A stretch of 64,000 nt of DNA from CALRWV02 sp943371965. Its GTDB lineage: Bacteria; Bacteroidota; JABWAT01. Position numbers and translations under genes: made by a program. This document shows positions 51,305 through 59,943 of the stretch, piece after piece; position 1 is the stretch's first letter; each line of letters opens with the position of its first letter. A model generated the notes under the pieces. That model did not search any database. It worked only from the letters and a program-made list of their open reading frames with translations, and was not told the DNA's origin. The DNA is taken from NCBI GenBank assembly GCA_943371965.1, contig CALRWV020000001.1, forward strand, positions 186,001-250,000, written 5' to 3'.

Positions 51305-52433
51305 GTTTAAATTTTATTTTCTTTTTTCCTGCTGATTCAATTTTCTTAAGTTCACTTTTATTATCATCCGATTTTTTTGGCAGTAAAGATTTTATATTTA
51401 TCTCATTATCAATACTCGGCAATAATGCACGGACAAAAGCATTACGGAGAACGCCCCAAACTGCATCTACGGTATTGGTCTCAGGGTTTTGGAAATCACC
51501 TTCGATTAGGATTTTTGTGGCCAACTGGTCTTTTTCCTGATTTTGAAAAACTTCTCCAACCGCGCCAACAATGGCTTCCCATAACATGTGGAAAAATGTA
51601 TCCTTTTTATCTTCAGGTCCCAGTACATCAAGACCGGTGATGACGGGTTTCACATATCCTTTGAACTTCCCGTTTTTAGCAGCCATTTCAGTGTACATTC
51701 CAAAATTTCCTTTATTGACATCAAAATTTCCGTAAGCCTTCAGAAAATCATTCAGTAAAGCGAGATTCGTATTTTTAATTTCAGCATTCAGATCAAAAGC
51801 AGCACGTTTTGCCAAGGGGTTCAGTTTCATTTTGAAATCAAGCTGCCCCTCATAAACAGATGCTTTTGCGGTTACTGTTGAAGGAAGTTCTATGTTGTCC
51901 TTTTTCGCATTTGAAAGATTGAGCGCCAGAATTCGGGTGTCTTTCAAAAAGATATCAACTTTTGGTACTGAAGTGTTATCAGCATAATGGATTTCTCCGT
52001 TTATGACTTCAAACCGGTTGATTTTAAGCGGCATAAAACTGTTCATCAGGTTTCTGAAATCTGTGGTATCTTTTGCAACATCAACCAGCTCAGCTTTGTC
52101 TTTGGTAAAAATCAATACAGGGGAATCAAATTCCATTTCACCTACAAGCGCACCATTGAAAATAGCTTCCCATTCAACTGAAACATCAATGTTCTTTGAC
52201 CTGAAAAAATCCGTCTGTTTCTTTGTTTTGGAATCAAGATTATTCAAATAACCATCTTTGATGATATAAGCACCACGGTAAAGTGAAATATCAATATCTT
52301 CAATATGACCGAAATAACCGTTCATTTCCGAAAGTGTTTTATTCGCATAGTGCAATACAATATAGGGAAGTGCGATTCTCAGCATAAGCAAAAGAAATCC
52401 GAAACAGATCAGCGCAATATATTTTTTCTGCAT
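51297..52433 (-). CDS. DUF748 (AsmA-like) envelope protein
   Basis: 378 residues with one N-terminal membrane anchor (YIALICFGFLLLMLRIALPY) and a long periplasmic part with features of DUF748, a member of the AsmA-like lipid-transport-type proteins. Visible are GHIEDIDISLYRGAYIIKDG, VDVSVEWEAIFNGALVGEM, PLKINRFEVINGEIHYAD and the end region DQLATKILIEGDFQNPETNT. The C-terminus is Lys-rich. It overlaps the YihY gene by 8 bases. A role in envelope lipid homeostasis is inference from the superfamily. Confidence 0.75.
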   Translation of the reverse strand: MQKKYIALICFGFLLLMLRIALPYIVLHYANKTLSEMNGYFGHIEDIDISLYRGAYIIKDGYLNNLDSKTKKQTDFFRSKNIDVSVEWEAIFNGALVGEMEFDSPVLIFTKDKAELVDVAKDTTDFRNLMNSFMPLKINRFEVINGEIHYADNTSVPKVDIFLKDTRILALNLSNAKKDNIELPSTVTAKASVYEGQLDFKMKLNPLAKRAAFDLNAEIKNTNLALLNDFLKAYGNFDVNKGNFGMYTEMAAKNGKFKGYVKPVITGLDVLGPEDKKDTFFHMLWEAIVGAVGEVFQNQEKDQLATKILIEGDFQNPETNTVDAVWGVLRNAFVRALLPSIDNEINIKSLLPKKSDDNKSELKKIESAGKKKIKFKHE

Positions 52434-52542
52434 GATAAACTTATCCTCCTGAAGTTGTCAGGTATTTTACAAACAAAGGTGGGATTTTCCGCAGATAAAA
52501 ATGTTACATAACTTTTGGAAAGAGTTGCATGATTCACACATT

Positions 52543-52586
52543 TTGAGAGAAGGAAGAAAGAAAGGAACAAGGAACAGGGAGGAGGG
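52543..52586. repeat. Purine-rich low-complexity stretch
   Basis: GAGAGAAGGAAGAAAGAAAG and then GGAACAAGGAACAGGGAGGAG form an almost pure-purine run within the 215-base gap between the ADP-ribosylglycohydrolase-family gene and the DUF748 gene. No gene was seen there. Confidence 0.6.
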
Positions 52587-52595
52587 AAAATTTGG

Positions 52596-52631
52596 TTCCG
52601 ATAAAATAACACGGAATTTATTTTATCGGAA
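52596..52631 (-). terminator. Hairpin terminator of the ADP-ribosylglycohydrolase-family gene
   Basis: Perfect 14-bp arms (TTCCGATAAAATAA at 52596-52609 and complement at 52618-52631), 8-base loop, 18 bases past the stop of the gene ending at 52649. The stem is AT-rich, so it would be a weak but plausible terminator. Confidence 0.6.
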
Positions 52632-52648
52632 ATTAAGAAAAAGTCAGT

Positions 52649-54205
52649 TTACTCCCAGACATTTTTTGCAGGTTTATCGGAATAAACGATAATATCCCTG
52701 ATTGTGATAGTACTCATTTTATCCGGATTCAGAAATCTGAGTTTCAATACATGTTTGCCCATCGGCAGATTGTATTTTGCAAAAAGTTCATTTTTTCTGA
52801 TCCTGAAATTAAACGGCATTTTTGCAATTTCCTTTATACCATCAATATCAACTTCTACATCAAAAACGTAATCCGTTTTAGAATCCCATTCGTTGCTCAT
52901 GCCGGAACAGATTGCAATTCCATTTCCCTCAAACGGAAACACCAAAGTATCTTTCAGGGTAAATCCTGACCATCCCATCCATTTGCGCTGAACAGGAATA
53001 ATGCCGGGAAAGGATTCTTCAAACGCAACAGTTTTAGGAGTTTGGTAAACGATGGAAACAGAATTGTCTGAAACAGTTCCACCGTTTTTCAAAATCATTT
53101 GTTTGGCATGTTTGAAACCCAGATCATACATTTTATTGAGTGAAATTGATGTGTAAACAAAATCACGGCTTTCAACCTCCCTCAAATTGGTTTTCCAGAA
53201 TTCTGGAATTTTACTGTATCCTAAAACAGTTCCCAAAATACCGGCAGCTGAAGCAGGATTGCAATCGGCATCCTGACCGCAGCGGGTTGTTATGTCCATC
53301 GTTTTTGAGAAATCTCCCTCACCGTAAAGCAATCCGATGACAATATAGGCTGAGTTGATTCTGGCACTGATATCAAACGGAAGGAAAACACCATCCGGAC
53401 AACCAATATCCTGAGTCCATTTTTTCTGAACTTCAAACCAGGTTGATTTCCAGTCATTCGGATATTTTTTGTGCCACCTGATTACATCTGAAATACACTG
53501 ATAGTACAAACTTTTTTCCGGAATTGATTTCAAGGATTCAGTAATAATAAAATGAATATCACTGCTGACAAATGCCTGAGTATAGAGGGTTGCCACAAAC
53601 AATCCGCCATAGTATCCTTCACCGTAATTCATGATGTGACCAACTTTATCACACAACTGTGCAGCAGAATTACTCATTCCCGGAAACATCAGACCTGCAA
53701 AATCTGCCTCGATCTGAAAATCAATATCATCGGCATGTGGATTGTTAGACCAGTGACCTGATTGAGGCGCTTTGATTCCGTGGAGGATATTGTAACGTCC
53801 GGCCTGATTGGCATGCCACAACGGGTAGGTTGCATTTGTATAAGCATTTGCAAAGGAATCAATGGGAGCATCTGCACCGTATTTTTCTATAACATCAACA
53901 AAACTTAAATCCATATAAATATCATCGTAAAGCCCCGGTGAATTATCATACCAGTCTTTGATATTTCCCTCAGGCCATGGAATTGTCTGATAATCATTAA
54001 CCATGGTTCCCAAATACCGGAATTCATACGGACCGCCAAAAGTAACACCGATTGTCTGACCAGCCCATCCGCCTTTTATTTTGTCTTTTAAAGTTTCGGT
54101 GCTGAGTTTGATAACCTGTTTATCGGATAAATAATGGTTTTTATTGGTTTGTGAAAAAACAGTAAGTGAGACAAGTAATATAAAGAGGGTGATAAATGGT
54201 TTCAT
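52649..54205 (-). CDS. Secreted ADP-ribosylglycohydrolase-family protein
   Basis: 518 residues, signal peptide MKPFITLFILLVSLTVFSQ. The helical ADP-ribosylglycohydrolase domain (about 30-340) has KIKGGWAGQTIGVTFGGPYE, DDIYMDLSFVDVIEKYG and TTRCGQDADCNPASAAGILG, where the acidic residues bind metals in the family. The C-terminal ~130 residues look like a beta-sandwich carbohydrate-binding module (GNGIAICSGMSNEWDSKTDY, VLKLRFLNPDKM). Exported members in this lineage probably act on glycan or nucleoside-like substrates, not intracellular ADP-ribosylated proteins; the substrate is unknown. Confidence 0.82.
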   Translation of the reverse strand: MKPFITLFILLVSLTVFSQTNKNHYLSDKQVIKLSTETLKDKIKGGWAGQTIGVTFGGPYEFRYLGTMVNDYQTIPWPEGNIKDWYDNSPGLYDDIYMDLSFVDVIEKYGADAPIDSFANAYTNATYPLWHANQAGRYNILHGIKAPQSGHWSNNPHADDIDFQIEADFAGLMFPGMSNSAAQLCDKVGHIMNYGEGYYGGLFVATLYTQAFVSSDIHFIITESLKSIPEKSLYYQCISDVIRWHKKYPNDWKSTWFEVQKKWTQDIGCPDGVFLPFDISARINSAYIVIGLLYGEGDFSKTMDITTRCGQDADCNPASAAGILGTVLGYSKIPEFWKTNLREVESRDFVYTSISLNKMYDLGFKHAKQMILKNGGTVSDNSVSIVYQTPKTVAFEESFPGIIPVQRKWMGWSGFTLKDTLVFPFEGNGIAICSGMSNEWDSKTDYVFDVEVDIDGIKEIAKMPFNFRIRKNELFAKYNLPMGKHVLKLRFLNPDKMSTITIRDIIVYSDKPAKNVWE

Positions 54206-54296
54206 GGTATTTGTTGTTAGATTATGTTGACAGATCTTTTTTTAATGAGTTTGGATTTTGCAATTAACTTCAGTTACAATATCGAATCATTTTAAT

Positions 54297-55109
54297 TTAA
54301 GGTTTTATGATTTTTTTGTTTTTGATAATTACAAAATAGATAACAAGTCCAAGAATAAGCAGTAATGGCCAGATGTTGGAAAGACCAATAAAAAAGACAA
54401 GCAGAAAATTCCATCCGTTTATAATTCCTTTACCCAGTTTGGAGAAAAAGCCTGAATCGGTTTTGGGATTTTCATAATAGTTTACAGTCAAAGTGCTGAT
54501 AGCAATTCTGTCTTTCATGTAACGCAAATGGCCTTCCGCTGATTCAATTTCCGCCCTCAGATCACCGATCTGTTTTTCAATTTCAAGCATATCAGATACC
54601 TTGATTGCTTTTTTCATTAATTCAGTATACCTGTTTTCAAGTTCCTTTTTGGTTTTCAGCCTTGCTTCCACATCAACAAATTCTTCAGTTACATCAATAA
54701 CGCTGATATTCTTTTTTGTGAACTTTACAGCATTTTCTGAAACCCTGCTGATCAGCAAATCAAATTTTCCAGCAGGAACCCTGATTACCAACCGGTGTTC
54801 GGGGTTTTCAGTATAATTGATGATTTCATCCCTCGAGATATAACCGTTAAGTTCCTTCACCGTTTTTTCAATGCTGGATTTTGTTTTCTGCACATCACTT
54901 GTTTCAAAACTGATTTCACCTTCTTTTATAACTTTCCTGTCAGCAGGTGCATCTGTTATGGTTTCTTTGGTTGAAGGTTGCTGAACGGGAGTCTCCAATG
55001 TTTGCGGTTCTGCCATTTCGGAAACGCCACTTGTGCTTTCTTCCCGTTTGCTGCATGAAAAGAAAATGGAAGTAATCAAAACCAGAAAGACAATTTTATA
55101 TGATTTCAT
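54297..55109 (-). CDS. DUF4349 lipoprotein
   Basis: 270 residues. Lipobox ITSIFFSC puts the lipidated Cys at about 19, followed by a Pro/Glu linker. The DUF4349 domain (about 60-225) starts KVIKEGEISFETSDVQKTKS and includes LVIRVPAGKFDLLISRVSE and TEEFVDVEARLKTKKELENR, with a central coiled coil (MLEIEKQIGDLRAEIESAEG). A C-terminal membrane helix (LLILGLVIYFVII) and a basic tail follow. Function unknown. Single gene, with no overlap with its neighbours. Confidence 0.85.
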   Translation of the reverse strand: MKSYKIVFLVLITSIFFSCSKREESTSGVSEMAEPQTLETPVQQPSTKETITDAPADRKVIKEGEISFETSDVQKTKSSIEKTVKELNGYISRDEIINYTENPEHRLVIRVPAGKFDLLISRVSENAVKFTKKNISVIDVTEEFVDVEARLKTKKELENRYTELMKKAIKVSDMLEIEKQIGDLRAEIESAEGHLRYMKDRIAISTLTVNYYENPKTDSGFFSKLGKGIINGWNFLLVFFIGLSNIWPLLLILGLVIYFVIIKNKKIIKP

Positions 55110-55239
55110 TGCGATAGACCTTAAATGGATTATAATAGCCGAACAGTTAGGATGGGGAAAAGTAGCATAAACAGTTTAAAAATCAAAATGGCGAAGCATC
55201 CCTGATGTGAAATCCTCCAAAAAATACTTTTTGCCTTTT

Positions 55240-55557
55240 TTATTTCTTCGCCTTGAACTTTAAAATAATAACGGTTTCAATAACTAAAGCCAGTGATGGC
55301 AGGGTTACAATTCCGATCAGCAGATTCAGAAGAATATGAATGGCTTTCAGGTCTTCTTCGAAAAAGGAAGTAAACATAATCAGAAACCCGATTGTCAGAA
55401 AGGTGGAGCGGAACAGTTTTGGAAAACTGCTTGATTCCAGATTATGCTGTGAAGTCAGATTCAAATCTTCGAACCCGGCAATGAGTTTGAATAAATTGAA
55501 TTTTGGGACAAAATAAGCCATTGCAACAAAAATGCATCCAATCAAAAACAGCAGCAT
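55240..55557 (-). CDS. Small membrane protein of unknown function
   Basis: 105 residues with three hydrophobic segments (LLFLIGCIFVAMAYFV; STFLTIGFLIMFTSFF; ILLNLLIGIVTLPSLALVI). I do not recognise a family. The soluble loop (FNLFKLIAGFEDLNLTSQHN) may face the cytoplasm. It stands alone between a DUF4349 lipoprotein gene and a repeat-rich gap. Confidence 0.6.
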   Translation of the reverse strand: MLLFLIGCIFVAMAYFVPKFNLFKLIAGFEDLNLTSQHNLESSSFPKLFRSTFLTIGFLIMFTSFFEEDLKAIHILLNLLIGIVTLPSLALVIETVIILKFKAKK

Positions 55558-55647
55558 AACAACCTCTTTTCCAGTTCAATTAAATTCGATTCACAAGTAT
55601 TTTAGCCAAAGGTAATATATTCATGTGTCGTTAATTATGAAAAGTAG

Positions 55648-55718
55648 ATTAGCTTCGTCCGTCGGCTGACGGATCGCTATGACAAATTGATGAGATTGCT
55701 TCGTTCCCCGCAATGACA
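55648..55718. repeat. Intergenic repeat (CTTCGTCCGTCGG / GATTGCTTCGTTCCCCGC type)
   Basis: Part of the 431-base gene-free gap 55558-55988. It contains GTCCGTCGGCTGACGGATCG (local palindrome) and GATTGCTTCGTTCCCCGCAA, each ending in a TATGACAAA or AATGACAAA tail. This looks like a dispersed intergenic repeat. Between 55730 and 55800 a further fragment CTCGTCAGTCAGTGGACTGA is present. Confidence 0.5.
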
Positions 55719-55800
55719 AACTTTGAATTTTATTTGGATCCTCGTCAGTCAGTGGACTGATCAAGGGAGTTTCCTGGGAATGACTGTAAAACTAAAATTC

Positions 55801-55865
55801 GTCATACTGAGCGGAGTCGAAGTATGACATTTCCTGCTACATGTTTCGACTCCGCTCATCATGAC
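55801..55865. repeat. Palindromic repeat GAGCGGAGTCGAAG, intergenic copy
   Basis: The left arm (55801-55828, core GAGCGGAGTCGAAGTATGAC) and right arm (55841-55865, GTTTCGACTCCGCTCATCAT) form an imperfect inverted repeat of the same family as 29373-29443. Confidence 0.8.
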
Positions 55866-55912
55866 GGGCAGAAAATTCCGTATGACTTATAAAGAGTCTA
55901 CGATTAACCAAA

Positions 55913-55979
<67 letters not shown>

Positions 55980-55988
55980 TACAAAAAA

Positions 55989-58232
55989 TCACTTCACCAG
56001 TTCAAAATAATCTTTCAACCGGATGTCTTCTGATGAAGCGCCGATCATCAAATCAAACTCACCGGGTTCTGCTGTCCATTGGAGTTTATCGTTGTAGAAC
56101 GACAGTTTTTCCTTGTCGATGGTGAAGGTAATGGTTTTGCTTTCACCGACTGCCAATTTTATTTTTCTGAAATCTTTCAGTTCCTTTACCGGTCTAACAA
56201 TTGAACCAACTTTATCCCGAAGATACATCTGTACAATTTCTTCACCTTCGTATTTTCCGGTATTGGTGATGGTTACAGAAGCTTCAATCTTTTCATTGCT
56301 TTTCAATTTCTTTTTATCAAGCTGAAGATTGCTGTATTTGAAACTGGTGTAACTTAAACCGAAACCGAATTCATATTTCGGGAAAATTGAAAGATCATTA
56401 TAAGATGAATTGTAGTTGTGATTGGCATCGGAAGTTGCTGGACGACCTGTGTTGAAATGACTGTAAAAAATTGGAATCTGTCCAACACTGCGTGGAAATG
56501 TAAGCGTCAGTTTTGCCGATGGATTATAATCTCCGAACAAAACATCTGCAATTGCATTTCCTGCTTCACTTCCAAGCCACCAGGTATATAAAATAGCAGG
56601 TGCATGATCAGCGGTGTAATCAAAAACCAACGGACGACCTGCATTGATCAGCACAACAACCGGTTTTCCGGTAGCCAATAATTCTTTTAAAAGATCTTCC
56701 TGAACGCCGGGAATTCCGATATTACTTCTGCTTTTTGCTTCACCGCTCATGTCGCGTCTTTCACCGATGGAAAGTATAACAACATCAGCCTGTTTTGCAG
56801 TTTCAACCGCTTCGGAAAATCCGCTTTTGTCTGTTCCTTCAATATTACAGCCTTTTGCGTATAACAGGTTGGTGGTTGCTCCTACTTTCTTTTTCAGACC
56901 TTCCCACTGTGAAGTGATGAAAGTTGAATCCACACCGGGGACGTCAACATCCCAGAAACCTTTATTCTGCAGATACGGTTTTACGAGCGGTCCGATAAAC
57001 GCGATGGTTTTCAGCTTTTTTGAAAGGGGAAGCAACCCGTTTTCATTTTTCAGAAGGACAATACTTTTTGCTGCAACCTGTCTTGCAATTTTCGGATGTT
57101 CAGGATTGTTCAGCTCTTTCTGTTCACGTTCAGGATTGCTGAAACGGTACGGATCATCAAACAAACCCAACTCGAATTTCTTTTTCAGAATTCTTCTTAC
57201 CGCATCATCAATCAGCGCAACCGGAACTTTTTTATCTTTCACCAGTTTTGCCAGATTGTTTTTGTAACTGCGACTTTCCATATCCATATCGCTTCCGGCA
57301 GTGATTGCAGAAATTGCGGCTTCATATCCATCCTTCACATTTCCGTGATTGATCATTTCACCAACCGATCCCCAATCACTCACAACAAATCCCTTGAAAT
57401 TCCATTTTCCTTTCAGAATGTCACGCTGAAGCATTTTATTTCCGGTTGCAGGAATTCCGTTCAGGTCATTGAACGAATTCATGAACGTTGCAGCTCCGGC
57501 ATCAACTGCCGCTTTGAACGGAGGTAGATAAACTTCCCATAACAAACGCTCACTCATATCAACCGAATTGTAATCACGTCCGCCAATGGCAGCACCGTAA
57601 GCTGCGAAATGTTTTGCACACGCCATCAGCGCATCAAGATCGCCCAACTGATTTCCCTGAAAACCTTTTACTCTTGCGATTGCAATCTGCGAACCCAGAT
57701 ACGGATCTTCTCCTGCGCCTTCCATAACACGTCCCCAGCGCGGATCACGGGCAATATCAACCATTGGGGCGAATGTCCAGTGGATACCGCTAGCTGCAGC
57801 TTCTGTGGCTGCAACTCTCGCCCCCAGTTGCATGGCATCCAAATCCCAACTGCAGGATTCTGCCAATGGAATCGGGAAGGTGGTTTTGTAACCATGAATG
57901 ACATCCTGACCAAACAGCAGCGGAATTTTCAGACGCGATTCCATGGCGATTTTCTGCCAATCTTTTGTCCGTTTGGTTCCTTTTACATTCAGCAAAGACC
58001 CAACTTGTCCATTTCTGATCTGGTTGGATTTATCACTGTCAACAGTTACCGGTCCGGTTGCATCACCGTCATCATTGTACTGGTTGAGCTGCCCGATTTT
58101 TTCTTCAAGCGTCATTTTTTTCAGAAGGTCATTTACTTTCTGATCGATGGATTTTTTCTGTGCCTGAACGCCTGTAATTTGAAAGACAACAAGCATTAAA
58201 ATGGATAGAAAAGAGATGTATTTATTTTTCAT
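55989..58232 (-). CDS. bglX: Glycoside hydrolase family 3 beta-glucosidase
   Basis: Secreted or periplasmic GH3 enzyme of 747 residues, signal peptide ISFLSILMLVVFQITGVQAQ. The catalytic TIM barrel holds KIPLLFGQDVIHGYKTTFPI, DPRWGRVMEGAGEDPYL, HFAAYGAAIGGRDYN and the nucleophile D286 in GFVVSDWGSVGEMI. The alpha/beta sandwich follows (GKPVVVLINAGRPLVFD; WWLGSEAGNAIADVLFGDYN), then a C-terminal Fn3-like domain (VSVTITNTG-type EASVTITNTGKYEGEEIVQM). It removes terminal beta-glucose or xylose from oligosaccharides. Its 5' leader is duplicated at 60605-60845. Confidence 0.95.
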   Translation of the reverse strand: MKNKYISFLSILMLVVFQITGVQAQKKSIDQKVNDLLKKMTLEEKIGQLNQYNDDGDATGPVTVDSDKSNQIRNGQVGSLLNVKGTKRTKDWQKIAMESRLKIPLLFGQDVIHGYKTTFPIPLAESCSWDLDAMQLGARVAATEAAASGIHWTFAPMVDIARDPRWGRVMEGAGEDPYLGSQIAIARVKGFQGNQLGDLDALMACAKHFAAYGAAIGGRDYNSVDMSERLLWEVYLPPFKAAVDAGAATFMNSFNDLNGIPATGNKMLQRDILKGKWNFKGFVVSDWGSVGEMINHGNVKDGYEAAISAITAGSDMDMESRSYKNNLAKLVKDKKVPVALIDDAVRRILKKKFELGLFDDPYRFSNPEREQKELNNPEHPKIARQVAAKSIVLLKNENGLLPLSKKLKTIAFIGPLVKPYLQNKGFWDVDVPGVDSTFITSQWEGLKKKVGATTNLLYAKGCNIEGTDKSGFSEAVETAKQADVVILSIGERRDMSGEAKSRSNIGIPGVQEDLLKELLATGKPVVVLINAGRPLVFDYTADHAPAILYTWWLGSEAGNAIADVLFGDYNPSAKLTLTFPRSVGQIPIFYSHFNTGRPATSDANHNYNSSYNDLSIFPKYEFGFGLSYTSFKYSNLQLDKKKLKSNEKIEASVTITNTGKYEGEEIVQMYLRDKVGSIVRPVKELKDFRKIKLAVGESKTITFTIDKEKLSFYNDKLQWTAEPGEFDLMIGASSEDIRLKDYFELVK

Positions 58233-58458
58233 GATTTTTGTTTGAATTGATATGTGAGTGGATTGCGGTTGATAAAAATTGTTTCTGATTTATTCAATAC
58301 CTTATTAAAAGAATAACACTCCGGTTATTATTTCGATAAGGTGGATATTAAAACAATAACTTCACCGATTGCACAGTGTTTCTTTTATTGTTTTCTGAAC
58401 AGTAAATCAGACCGGATCATTTACATTACAAATTATGATCCAAAAGTTGGGAAGGGGG
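58218..58458 (-). repeat. Leader of the GH3 gene, copy A of a 241-bp direct repeat
   Basis: Covers the first codons and upstream region of the GH3 gene. Matches 60605-60845 over its full length. 65 bases (58307-58371 against 60694-60758) are identical without a gap, while the flanks show many differences. The identical part lies 75-139 bases upstream of the ATG and includes the inverted repeat AATAAC-CGGAGT-GTTATT (complement orientation), a possible regulator site. Confidence 0.9.
58307..58371 (-). promoter_or_regulatory. Conserved 65-base box upstream of the GH3 gene
   Basis: Identical in both copies of the duplicated leader, although the surrounding bases have diverged. Conservation in non-coding DNA suggests a promoter/operator for the GH3 gene. 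It contains the dyad AATAAC-N6-GTTATT. Regulator unknown. Confidence 0.45.
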
Positions 58459-58478
58459 TTTGTGGATTTTGGACAGTA

Positions 58479-58607
58479 AGATAACGGTTCTGGGCTTAAA
58501 GAAGTGGCGGAACTTAAATAATCAAGCCGAAGATAAATAATATTTGAATGAGCAGATTATTTTCTTGGAAAGATAAAACGAGTCATTGTGTGAAACCGCT
58601 GTTACAG
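58479..58607 (-). repeat. attC-like imperfect palindrome ending the parDE cassette
   Basis: The outer ends are AGATAACGGTT (58479-58489) and AACCGCTGTTACAG (58594-58607). The reverse complement of the right end (CTGTAACAGCGGTT) pairs with the left end except for a three-base bulge (AGC), as in the extra-helical bases of integron attC sites. The stop codon of parE (58602-58604) lies inside the right end. Left-end order TAACGGTT..GGCTT..GAAG..GCGG is shared with the site at 59214-59326. Core GTTA positions fit; recombination is not proven. Confidence 0.5.
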
Positions 58608-58895
58608 ATGGTTTTTCATATCCATCATTCCATGCAGAATTCTAACTACTTCAATTTCTTTCAGGGAGACTATTTGATAGAAGATAATATGTTCGCCGGT
58701 TTTAAAGCCTAAAACATTTTTTTCCACGGCATCATAAGATTTACCTTGAACCGGTTTATTTGCCAATTCCCGACAAGCATCCATGAGCATCGAGTAATAA
58801 ATCTCTGCTTGATTTTCAGACCAGTTTTGTATTGTATAATCCCAAATGTCATTTAAATCCTGAACAGCTTTGTTGCTTAAATAAAACTTGGCCAT
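58602..58895 (-). CDS. parE: ParE/RelE family toxin
   Basis: Toxin of a type II toxin-antitoxin pair, 97 residues, RelE/ParE superfamily. It starts MAKFYLSNKAVQDLNDIWDY, contains AEIYYSMLMDACRELANKP and ends EIEVVRILHGMMDMKNHL, the ParE-type R-I-L-H-G-x-M-D motif. ParE members poison DNA gyrase; the target here is inferred. The stop codon is inside an attC-like repeat. It overlaps the antitoxin gene by one base. Confidence 0.92.
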   Translation of the reverse strand: MAKFYLSNKAVQDLNDIWDYTIQNWSENQAEIYYSMLMDACRELANKPVQGKSYDAVEKNVLGFKTGEHIIFYQIVSLKEIEVVRILHGMMDMKNHL

Positions 58896-59137
58896 TACTT
58901 GTTTCTGGACTTTAGTGTTTTTAAATGTTTTTTAGGATCAAAGTCAGCAGCACGACCACTTTCGATTCCTTCACGTATTGCATTTCGTAAAACAATTAAA
59001 CGGCTCTCTTCTTCCTCTAAAAGCCGAAGCCCAGCACGAACGACTTCACTTGCATTATTAAAACGGCCTTTCGACACAGTTGATTCAATAAAACTCTCGA
59101 AATGATTCCCCAATGATATTGATGTATTTTTTCCCAT
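58895..59137 (-). CDS. parD: ParD family antitoxin
   Basis: 80-residue antitoxin with an N-terminal ribbon-helix-helix (NTSISLGNHFESFIESTVSK, NNASEVVRAGLRLLEEEESR) and a C-terminal toxin-binding tail (ESGRAADFDPKKHLKTLK). It binds ParE and represses its own operon. An AAGGAG Shine-Dalgarno (59144-59149) and an operator-like triple repeat lie directly upstream. First gene of the cassette; coupled to parE by a one-base overlap. Confidence 0.93.
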   Translation of the reverse strand: MGKNTSISLGNHFESFIESTVSKGRFNNASEVVRAGLRLLEEEESRLIVLRNAIREGIESGRAADFDPKKHLKTLKSRNK

Positions 59138-59149
59138 TGTTTGCTCCTT

Positions 59150-59175
59150 TTGGTAAAGTTACCAAATATTGGTAA
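59150..59175 (-). promoter_or_regulatory. Probable ParD operator
   Basis: Three alternating half-sites, TTGGTAA-AG-TTACCAA-ATA-TTGGTAA, form two overlapping perfect palindromes 13-38 bases upstream of the parD ATG. This is the layout expected for ribbon-helix-helix antitoxin autoregulation. It abuts the Shine-Dalgarno site. Confidence 0.65.
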
Positions 59176-59213
59176 TCAAGACAATGCTTTCTTGGAAATT
59201 TTGGAAAAATCAC

Positions 59214-59326
59214 AGGTAACGGTTTACGACTTGCCGAAGGCGGGGATTAATAGGCACTAAATTTCAATTAAGCACAAATGTTCGATTTAGCGCTTCAGCC
59301 CAGCTTTTTGCAAGGTGCTGTTATGC
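59214..59326 (-). repeat. attC-like imperfect palindrome ending the hypothetical-pair cassette
   Basis: The ends are AGGTAACGGTTTACGACTTG (59214 onward) and CTTTTTGCAAGGTGCTGTTATGC (59304-59326), roughly inverted copies of each other, with an inner dyad GCACTAAAT...ATTTAGCGC. On the complement the right end begins GCATAAC, which is exactly complementary to GTTATGC at 60360-60366 at the start of the same cassette, as R'' and R' are in integron cassettes. The last 12 codons of the 218-residue gene lie inside it. Confidence 0.55.
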
Positions 59327-59943
59327 GTTCGCTTTTTTATTCTGTCCACAATTTGCAGTCCAAGATAGTCATAAAGTTTTGGGAATTGTCGCCTATAATA
59401 CTCATTCCAATAGCTTATCATTCTACTCTCTGTCTGCTGCCAGTATTTTGAATTTCCCCTTGCAAATCGTTCGTAGTTGTCGATCGTTTTGTCGTTAATA
59501 TGTTTGTCTAATACTTGCAAGATTTCATAAACGTATTCTCCCAAAAGTTGAATTGTAAAAGGGGTCACCCAATATTCATTTTTGTCTATGAGTTTCTCTA
59601 ATCTTCTTTGTCTTAAAAAGCCGTCATGGTGCCGTAAGAAAATACAGTGTAAAATTGTCTTTTGTATGTCGGTAAGCTTGATTTCCTTTTCGCTTTCTGG
59701 TTCATTAAAATAAAGGCGATACGGAATAGTCAGTACTTCATTTTCTAACTGAAAGGTCAGTGTAGATGGATGAATTAGATTGTCGACATTATAAAACTGC
59801 CCACCTGTCAGTTTTACATTGTTAACTTCAAATGGCAAAATATTTAGCACAGCTTCAACGTCACTTTTCAAAGTCTTGGGAAAAGCGTTATGAAGTCTGT
59901 CCTTATACTCAGTATAGTTTTCTTTTTTAAACCAATTTATCAT
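59287..59943 (-). CDS. Hypothetical protein of a cassette-like unit
   Basis: 218 residues; I do not recognise the family. It is soluble, rich in aromatic and charged residues, mainly helical in the C-terminal half (PFTIQLLGEYVYEILQVLDK; YWNEYYRRQFPKLYDYLGLQ). The last 12 residues (HNSTLQKAGLKR) are read from the attC-like repeat and are probably not part of the ancestral fold. Its ATG overlaps the stop of the 131-residue gene before it (ATGA-type), so the two are co-expressed. It has no transmembrane or signal segment. Confidence 0.75.
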   Translation of the reverse strand: MINWFKKENYTEYKDRLHNAFPKTLKSDVEAVLNILPFEVNNVKLTGGQFYNVDNLIHPSTLTFQLENEVLTIPYRLYFNEPESEKEIKLTDIQKTILHCIFLRHHDGFLRQRRLEKLIDKNEYWVTPFTIQLLGEYVYEILQVLDKHINDKTIDNYERFARGNSKYWQQTESRMISYWNEYYRRQFPKLYDYLGLQIVDRIKKRTHNSTLQKAGLKR

